Below are positions 58,229 to 64,000 of a stretch of 64,000 bases of DNA, piece after piece. Every line of letters begins with the position of its first letter. Positions within the stretch are counted from its first letter, which is position 1. This stretch comes from Kutzneria chonburiensis (GTDB taxonomy: Bacteria > Actinomycetota > Actinomycetes > Mycobacteriales > Pseudonocardiaceae): assembly GCF_028622115.1 (NCBI RefSeq), contig NZ_CP097263.1, forward strand, positions 1,550,001-1,614,000, in the 5' to 3' direction. The position numbers and the translations under genes were made by a program. Below the pieces are notes generated by a model, which was not told where the DNA came from, made no database searches, and saw nothing but the letters and a program-made list of their open reading frames with translations.

Positions 58229-58831
58229 CGCGTAATCCCACTCCGTCGGCCGCTCGTGGCCGTCCAGCTCGCCTCGGCCGGAGGCCCAGAGTAGTGTCGT
58301 CCACGGGTCGGTTTCCGTTGGCGCGTCGGGGAAGACACGGTCCAGAACCTTGGCCGCCAACTCCGCCGGCGGCTGCCAGTCGACGCGCAGTCCCTGGGCC
58401 ACGTCATCCATGTGCAGCAACGTCTCCGCGACCGTGAGCGCCGCAAACCCCTCGGGCGTAAGCACTCCCGAGTCATTGAAGGCCCGGGCGTCTTTCGGCG
58501 TTGTCCGCAGTATCGCCACCATCATGCCGCCGCAGGCATCCACCACCTGGATGAGGCCTTCCGGCCCTGCCTTGCGGTCCGCGAAGATCACCAGTCCCGG
58601 CCCGCCGTCCCGCTGCCGGTTCCACGCGAACGGCACCGACCGGTTGGTCCACGGCTGCCCCGGCGCGACCTGCGCGGCGTGAAAGAAGAAGTTGTCGGCT
58701 ATGTGTTCCGTTGTCTCCCAACAGGTCCACTCCAGCGGACCGGCCTGCGCCTCCCAGTCGCCATGCGCCTGGCGCAACGTGGCGACGGTCAGGCGGAGAG
58801 TGTGCTCGAGATCGTCTGCCGTGACGGACAT
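58214..58831 (-). CDS. DinB/MDMPI-like metal-binding protein
   Basis: The 205-residue protein resembles the maleylpyruvate isomerase N-terminal/DinB family: EWTCWETTEHIADNFFFHAA (Trp and His of the metal site) and ALTVAETLLHMDDVAQGLRV with the second His. It is a helical bundle, probably metal-binding, with a thiol-linked or unknown role. It is distantly similar in type to the gene at 1476-2045. Confidence 0.78.
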   Translation of the reverse strand: MSVTADDLEHTLRLTVATLRQAHGDWEAQAGPLEWTCWETTEHIADNFFFHAAQVAPGQPWTNRSVPFAWNRQRDGGPGLVIFADRKAGPEGLIQVVDACGGMMVAILRTTPKDARAFNDSGVLTPEGFAALTVAETLLHMDDVAQGLRVDWQPPAELAAKVLDRVFPDAPTETDPWTTLLWASGRGELDGHERPTEWDYALSGL

Positions 58832-58875
58832 CGCCGCAGGCTAACCCCGGCGCGCTCCAGCGGGCGACCGATTTG

Positions 58876-61548
58876 TCACGGCGTGACGATCACATGCGGC
58901 ATCCTGGCTCGCAGATCATCCAGCAGCGCCTGCGGCACGTGGACGAGCCCGACGGACGAGACCCGACGGAGCGTGTCCTGCCACCGCTCGATGCCGGTGA
59001 ACGACTTCAGACGGGTGTTTTCGAGCCTGAGCTCGACTACCGAATCCACGAATTTCAGTGACCGTAGGTCATTCAGCTCCATGTCATGAAGGCCCAGGGT
59101 GGTCGTTCGGATGTGAAGGTCGACCATGGCGAGAGTCGATTCGGGCCACTCGTGCAGGCGCAGCATGGAGACATCGAACAGCTCGTAGTAGCTGTAGTAG
59201 AACGAGCCGTCGGTGAGGTGCAGGTCGATCTGGTTCAGGGCGGCGAGGTAGTTCGCTGCGGCCATCGTGAGGTCGTCGCGCACCGCCAGGTGGGTGCGGG
59301 CCGACTTGGCCAGCACGGCTTCCCCGTAGGTCTGCTCGTCGAACAACAGCATGCACTGGAGGATCTCCTGGAATACCCGTTCGCGGGAGTCGGAGGCGAA
59401 GCGGGCGATGACCGGCAGCGCCTCCTCCAGGCGGGTCTCGGCGAGCGCCCTGATGGTGGCCGTGACCTCGTCGGTCGTCCGGGGCTGGCAGTTGGCCAGG
59501 AGGTCCAACACATACGGGCCGGCGGCGGCGATGGTTTTGGCCTTGTGCATCGAATCCGGGGGCAGCAGGCGCAGGGTCTTGACCTGGATCTCGCGCCGCA
59601 GGTCGGCGTTCATCTCGGGGGCGGTCTCCATGGAGGCCAGCACCAACAGGTGCAGGTCGCCACGTTCGATCAGCTTGCCGAGCAGCTCTTCCCGCTGCTT
59701 CTGCGACGCGTGGCCGACGGCCATGACCACCACCTCGTGCCACTGGTCGAGGTGGGCGTTCTGCACGACCGTGCCGACATCGTCGGTGTTCATCGCATCC
59801 TGCGCGGCGAGGTACTCCTGGAACGTCCTGTGCACGAAGTCGACGCGGCCGTCGACCGGCTCGCGCAGCAGGCCGGAACGCTCCAACAGATTCCGGTACA
59901 CGTCCTGGATGCTGGCCTTGACCTGTGGCATCGCCTGCAATCGCTGGGAGATGCGGTAGATCGCGCGCGGGATCTCGACGTCGGTGTAGCCGTTGCGGAT
60001 GAGCCAGTACGCGAGGTCGCCGAGCAGCAACAGCTTCTCGGTGCGGCCGAGGCCGTCGATGGTGGCGATGCGGCGCTCCACGTCGCGGCGCTCGACGAGC
60101 ATGTGCAGCGCCACTTCGTACAGCTCCATGCGGTTGGTCGGCAGTGTCGCCCGGCGGTCCTGGTGCAGCGCGCACAACAGGGCGCAGAGCAGCGGGTAAC
60201 CGGCCAGTTTGCGCAGGTGGCCGCGGTTCTCGATGAGTTCGAGCAAACCGGTCTGATAGGTGCCGAGCGTGCGCCGTGACTCGTCGTCGACCCGGGTCAG
60301 CTGCATCGCCGCATGCCAACGGGCGACGAAGAGGCGCACGTCGTCACGGCTCATCGGCTGCAACGCCATGACCGAGAACTGCTCGTCCCGCAGCCACTGC
60401 GGCGGCGCCCCGCCGGGCCGCGACGTGACGACGACCCGGGCCCGCGGGAAGGCGCTGACCAGGTCACGCAGCCAACCGCGGGCCTCCTCACGGCGGCCGG
60501 CGGCCAGCTCGTCCACGCCGTCGACCAGCAGAACGGCGCTTCCGTCGCGCAGCTTCTGCAGCACCCAGCCCGGCGGCATCTCGTCGGCGATGTACTTGCC
60601 GACCTCGTCCAGGAACTGCTCCGGCGTGGGCAGGTCGCGACCGGCATAGCGGCGCAGCGGGATGAAGAACGGGATCGTCCCGTTCCACGCGGCCAGCTTC
60701 GGCGGGAAGTCGTTGAGGGCGCTGCGGACCGCGATCCACTGCAACAACGTCGTCTTGCCCAGACCGGCCTCGCCGCGGATGAACACCCGCCGCGTGCCGG
60801 CCAGCAGCTCCTCCACCCGTTGCACCGGGCCGACCTCGTCGGTGGCCGCGGTCAGGCCGATGTAGGCCACCGACAGCGGGTAGCGGCGACCGGCGTCGGC
60901 CAGGGTCACGCCGAACATCTCGACGTGGTCCAGCTTTCGGGCCACGAGCTGCCGGTAGTCGTAGTCGAAGCCGGCGCTGCGGTCGCGTTGCGGCAGCCGG
61001 GCCAGCACCTCACGGATGCCGTCCAGCATTTCCCGGTCGCGGCGCAGCAGCTCGGTCAGCGCGTTGGCCGAGAACGCCGGCAGGCCGCGGGAGATCTCGA
61101 TGACGTAGCCCGAGCATTCGCGCAGCAGCAGGTCATAGAGCGCCGTGCCGTCCGCCGACAGCAACGTCGTCTGCGACGGCACTCGCCCGCGGATCGACCG
61201 GTCCAGGTGGCCCGCGTCGAGGTCCGCCGCGAACAGGTCCCCGTCGTCCAGCGCCGCTTGGGCGAACGTGTCCCGCACTGCCTCGATCGCCGCCAGCTGC
61301 TCGTTCTCCGGCAGGCCGCGGAACTCCGCGTCGATGATCGGCTCCAGCCGGTCGACCACCGCCTCCGCGAAGTCGTCCATCAGCCGCTGGAACTTGCGCC
61401 GGTCCCGCTCCTTGGCCAGCCGCCCCGACAGCTGGTCCACCGCCGACGCCCCGACCTCCGCGGCCAGCTTGTGATCGCCCAGCCACAGCTTGGTCGCCGT
61501 CCGGACGGCCACCGTGCCCAGCGTGATCAGCGCCGCCTCGATCGACAT
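58876..61548 (-). CDS. NACHT-domain NTPase (NLR-like), possible immune protein
   Basis: The 890-residue protein has an N-terminal helical effector-like domain (1-220) and a NACHT ATPase with Walker A RGEAGLGKTTLLQW (258-271) and Walker B AVLLVDGVDELAAG (338-351). VVTSRPGG (sensor) and the winged-helix part FVHRTFQEYLAAQDA follow. The last 200 or so residues contain HEAT-like and leucine-rich elements (LDLHIRTTTLGLHDMELNDL-type). Bacterial NACHT proteins of this build include anti-phage NLRs. No other defence gene adjoins it, so that role is inference. Start ATG 61548. Confidence 0.87.
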   Translation of the reverse strand: MSIEAALITLGTVAVRTATKLWLGDHKLAAEVGASAVDQLSGRLAKERDRRKFQRLMDDFAEAVVDRLEPIIDAEFRGLPENEQLAAIEAVRDTFAQAALDDGDLFAADLDAGHLDRSIRGRVPSQTTLLSADGTALYDLLLRECSGYVIEISRGLPAFSANALTELLRRDREMLDGIREVLARLPQRDRSAGFDYDYRQLVARKLDHVEMFGVTLADAGRRYPLSVAYIGLTAATDEVGPVQRVEELLAGTRRVFIRGEAGLGKTTLLQWIAVRSALNDFPPKLAAWNGTIPFFIPLRRYAGRDLPTPEQFLDEVGKYIADEMPPGWVLQKLRDGSAVLLVDGVDELAAGRREEARGWLRDLVSAFPRARVVVTSRPGGAPPQWLRDEQFSVMALQPMSRDDVRLFVARWHAAMQLTRVDDESRRTLGTYQTGLLELIENRGHLRKLAGYPLLCALLCALHQDRRATLPTNRMELYEVALHMLVERRDVERRIATIDGLGRTEKLLLLGDLAYWLIRNGYTDVEIPRAIYRISQRLQAMPQVKASIQDVYRNLLERSGLLREPVDGRVDFVHRTFQEYLAAQDAMNTDDVGTVVQNAHLDQWHEVVVMAVGHASQKQREELLGKLIERGDLHLLVLASMETAPEMNADLRREIQVKTLRLLPPDSMHKAKTIAAAGPYVLDLLANCQPRTTDEVTATIRALAETRLEEALPVIARFASDSRERVFQEILQCMLLFDEQTYGEAVLAKSARTHLAVRDDLTMAAANYLAALNQIDLHLTDGSFYYSYYELFDVSMLRLHEWPESTLAMVDLHIRTTTLGLHDMELNDLRSLKFVDSVVELRLENTRLKSFTGIERWQDTLRRVSSVGLVHVPQALLDDLRARMPHVIVTP

Positions 61549-61681
61549 CGGTCCATCCAAGCCCAGCGGCCGGGCCCGCCACCGCCGTTCGCCCGAATCG
61601 GCCCCGAAAGCACCAGTGGGTTGTGTTTTCCAACTAACCGTGTCAGGGTGAGTTGCACTACTAGACCTGGGGAGGTCGGGC

Positions 61682-62713
61682 GTGGCGAAGATCCCGGCGC
61701 GGTTGGCGGAGCACCCGAACGTGCGGGCGGTGCGGGAACGGCCCGGTGGCGGTCCGGCGGGGGTGATCGACGCGGGCTGGCTGCGGAAGCTGTGCCTGGA
61801 TGCGGGACTGGACGACGTGGGATTCGTGTCGATCGACCACGAGGACCTGGCCAGCGAGGTGGAGCACGCGGAGCATGCGCTGCCGGGCACGCGGAGCTTC
61901 ATCAGCCTGGTGGCGAGGATGAACCGGGACAACGTGCGCTCGCCGGCGCGCAGCGTGGCCAACCAGGAGTTTCACCGGACGGGGGAGCTGCTGAACGAGG
62001 CGGCGCACGAGATCGTGCGAGCGCTGGAGGACGCGGGTTATCGGGCCATCAACCCGTCGGCCACGTTCCCGATGGAGATGGGCAAGTACCCGGGCCGCAT
62101 CTGGGTGGTGGCGCACAAGCCGATCGCGGTGGCGGCCGGCCTCGGCGCGATGGGCATCCACCGCAACGTGATCCACCCCAAGTACGGCAACTTCATCCTG
62201 CTCGGCACCATCCTGGTCGACGCCGAGATCAGCGAGCACGGCCAGAAGCTGGACTACAACCCCTGCCTGGAGTGCAAGCTCTGCGTCGCCGCCTGCCCGG
62301 TCGGCGCGATCAGCAAGGACGGCGTGCTGGACTGGGTGGCCTGCTCCACCCACAACTACCGCGAGTTCATGGGCGGCTTCACCGAATGGGTGGAGACCAT
62401 CGCCGACAGCAAGGACGGCCCCGAGTTCCGGGAGCGGGTGAGCGACTCCGAGAACGCGTCCATGTGGCAGAGCCTGTCCTTCAAGCCCAACTACAAGGCC
62501 GCCTACTGCCTCGCCGTCTGCCCGGCCGGCGAGGACGTGCTCGAGCCCTACCTCGACGACCGCAAGGCGTTCATGAACCTCGTGCTGAAACCCTTGCAGG
62601 ACAAGGTGGAGCCCATCTACGTGCTGCCGGACTCCGAGGCCGGCGAGCACGTGCGGAAGCGCTTCCCGCACAAGCTCCCGATCACGGTGACCGGCGGCCG
62701 CCGGCCTCGGTGA
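61682..62713 (+). CDS. 4Fe-4S double-cluster protein, QueG/reductive-dehalogenase-like
   Basis: The 343-residue protein has CLECKLCVAACPVG (Cys195, 198, 201, 205) and a second partial set in AAYCLAVCPAGED, the two-cluster ferredoxin pattern of epoxyqueuosine reductase and reductive dehalogenase maturation folds. The N-terminal part (LCLDAGLDDVGFVSIDHEDL, IRxWVVAHKPIAVAAGLG-like AAGLGAMGIHRNVIHPKYGN) corresponds to the cobalamin-binding domain of QueG. The exact substrate is unclear; QueG itself is usually nearer 370-380 residues. GTG start at 61682, divergent from the NACHT gene. Confidence 0.8.
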   Translation: MAKIPARLAEHPNVRAVRERPGGGPAGVIDAGWLRKLCLDAGLDDVGFVSIDHEDLASEVEHAEHALPGTRSFISLVARMNRDNVRSPARSVANQEFHRTGELLNEAAHEIVRALEDAGYRAINPSATFPMEMGKYPGRIWVVAHKPIAVAAGLGAMGIHRNVIHPKYGNFILLGTILVDAEISEHGQKLDYNPCLECKLCVAACPVGAISKDGVLDWVACSTHNYREFMGGFTEWVETIADSKDGPEFRERVSDSENASMWQSLSFKPNYKAAYCLAVCPAGEDVLEPYLDDRKAFMNLVLKPLQDKVEPIYVLPDSEAGEHVRKRFPHKLPITVTGGRRPR

Positions 62714-64000
62714 TCACGCCGTGTCGACGAGCTGGTCGAAGGCCAGGCCGCTGGCCGCTTCACCTCGTCCGACGCCGCGCTGGGCGCTGAGCCACACCAC
62801 AACCCGGCCGTCCCGCCACCGGGTTCGGTTGTAGGCCACGGTGAGTTTGGTGCCGGCGACCGGAACCTCCTCCTGGTTCACGTAGTACTGGGTCGGCTGC
62901 GGGAGGTCCAGGCCCTGCCGCAGCAGGTCGGTCCGTGGCGGCACGCCGACCGTCGGACCGACCGCGCTGGGCAGGGCGGCGCGTTGGAGCTGGATCTTGC
63001 GCTTGATGTCGTCCACGTGCACCGGGATGAACGGAATCCAGTTGTCGGGTATTGAGTTCATCGCCTCGTAGGCAATGGGCGCCAGTGCGCCGGTGCGGCC
63101 CTGTGGCGGGAAGAGCCGGGTGCGGTGGGCCAGCACCTCGGAGGCGATCTCATTGCCGCGACGGCTGTTCCCGGTGGCCGTCCGGACCACCTGCTCGATT
63201 CCCCAGACCAGGTCGGCATGCTCGTCGCGGACCAGCCACACCTCCTCCAGCGCCGGCCCGTTGGCCACCTTGGGCACACTGGGCGGCAACAACATCCCGG
63301 TGTGCACGGGCACCGGAGCCTTGGGGTCGACCGGGCCGACGGTGTCGACGGTGAACATTGACCAGCGCTGCCAGCGTTTGTCGTTCGGTGTGCCGGCGGG
63401 CTCGACCCACAGCCGCTGCCCGAAGACGTCGGTGACCGCCACGCCGTCGACCCGGGCGAACGTGCCGGCCGGCAGGTCGCAGGGCAGTTGGTACCAGTCG
63501 TTGCCGTAGACCAGCGCGAATTCGAGGAAGACCAGCCGGGCCAGGTCGGTGCTGTCCGGCTTGACCGCGGCGAAGTTGGTCTTGCCGTCCTCGACGGCCC
63601 ACCAGCGGGCCAGCGGCATGCCGGAAAACCGGACCTGGGAAGGGAAAACCGCGCGGACGATCGGCGGCGGGGCGGTGCCGGTGCCGCCGACCGGACGGCC
63701 GGTGTTGACGGTGAAGTCCTGCCATTCCAACGTGCCGCCGGGATACTCCTGCGCGGTCAGCACGGTCTCGCCACCGGGCGCGGGCCCGGCGACCGAGAAC
63801 CGGTGCTCCAGCGCCCGCGGATCCCAGGCGGCGTCGCCGACCGGCTGGTCGATCAGCCCTTCGAACCAGTTGATCAGCTTGGGCTTCAACGCATTGATCG
63901 CGCCGGCGTTGAGGATCACCTCCAAGCCGGTGAGGCCGTCGACCGGCTTGCCGCCGTTCTTGAGGTGGCGGTACAGCTCGTAGCCGTCCATCCGGCGGCC
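62714..64000 (-). CDS. Unidentified large protein (5' end beyond window)
   Basis: At least 428 codons are open from the right edge. An ATG at 63991 exists, but the frame stays open to the window end, so the true start may lie outside. Parts include LTGLEVILNAGAINALKPKL, VRAVFPSQVRFSGMPLARWW, LPCDLPAGTFARVDGVAVTD, LEEVWLVRDEHADLVWGIEQ and a tail with VNQEEVPVAGTKLTVAYNRT. It looks like a soluble multi-domain protein, with no signal peptide or known motif. I do not recognise it. Its stop is 1 base from the convergent QueG-like stop. Confidence 0.6.
   Translation of the reverse strand, partial: GRRMDGYELYRHLKNGGKPVDGLTGLEVILNAGAINALKPKLINWFEGLIDQPVGDAAWDPRALEHRFSVAGPAPGGETVLTAQEYPGGTLEWQDFTVNTGRPVGGTGTAPPPIVRAVFPSQVRFSGMPLARWWAVEDGKTNFAAVKPDSTDLARLVFLEFALVYGNDWYQLPCDLPAGTFARVDGVAVTDVFGQRLWVEPAGTPNDKRWQRWSMFTVDTVGPVDPKAPVPVHTGMLLPPSVPKVANGPALEEVWLVRDEHADLVWGIEQVVRTATGNSRRGNEIASEVLAHRTRLFPPQGRTGALAPIAYEAMNSIPDNWIPFIPVHVDDIKRKIQLQRAALPSAVGPTVGVPPRTDLLRQGLDLPQPTQYYVNQEEVPVAGTKLTVAYNRTRWRDGRVVVWLSAQRGVGRGEAASGLAFDQLVDTA

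Noticed and set aside
60313-62790. 825-codon rightward frame
   Set aside because: It is antisense to the NACHT gene and a shifted frame of the QueG-like gene.
1-64000. CRISPR arrays, insertion sequences, prophage, rRNA
   Set aside because: I saw no regularly spaced repeats, transposase or integrase motifs, phage structural genes or rRNA sequence.

Overview
The window comes from a high-GC actinomycete, most likely a Pseudonocardiaceae-type soil organism. The reasons are strong G/C bias at third codon positions, frequent GTG starts, ATGA/GTGA operon overlaps, leaderless promoters, many TetR/LysR/IclR/AfsR-type regulators, and a large set of secreted hydrolases. I saw no phage, transposase or CRISPR. 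One tRNA gene (Cys) is present.

Layout. 1-6.2 kb: secreted carboxylesterase (cut by the left edge), small metabolic genes, a TetR gene and an orphan branched-chain amino-acid binding lipoprotein. 6.2-15.9 kb: glycan and plant-polymer degradation, with an Endo H-type GH18, a DeoR/LacI chimeric regulator and its putative operon (2-hydroxyacid dehydrogenase, DUF2264, GH9, a broken GH6, sugar isomerase). 15.9-20.6 kb: a membrane glycosyltransferase and an ABC exporter sharing one operator type. 20.6-26.2 kb: small regulator/efflux/lipid units, including a frameshifted TetR. 26.3-35 kb: penicillin-acylase-type hydrolase, AfsR-like regulator, and a GMC oxidoreductase/aldehyde dehydrogenase operon preceded by a KstR-like site. 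36-40.7 kb: GH29 fucosidase, sugar dehydrogenase, AlkD.

40.7-51.6 kb is the most striking part. It is a bacterial microcompartment locus combined with the upper 2-aminophenol meta-cleavage pathway. Three catabolic genes (WrbA, semialdehyde dehydrogenase, RidA-type deaminase) form one operon. A divergent IclR regulator follows. A second operon carries both subunits of 2-aminophenol 1,6-dioxygenase, two BMC-H shell proteins, one BMC-P vertex protein, a split PEP-synthase/phenylphosphate-synthase-like pair, and two phosphatases. The same 21-bp palindrome-like site lies 29-30 bases upstream of the -10 of both operons, so they are probably co-regulated. The lower pathway (decarboxylase, hydratase, aldolase, acetaldehyde dehydrogenase) and a BMC-T protein are not in the window.

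51.6-56 kb is a leftward array: a broken NCS1 permease, an M1-peptidase pseudoenzyme, secreted thioredoxin, tRNA-Cys, a tRNA-dependent cyclodipeptide synthase and a rhodanese. The tRNA-Cys lies 23 bases before the cyclodipeptide synthase, in the same direction. 56-64 kb: two LysR genes, a DinB-like protein, a large NACHT NTPase (possible immune NLR), an iron-sulfur QueG-like reductase, and an unidentified protein cut by the right edge.
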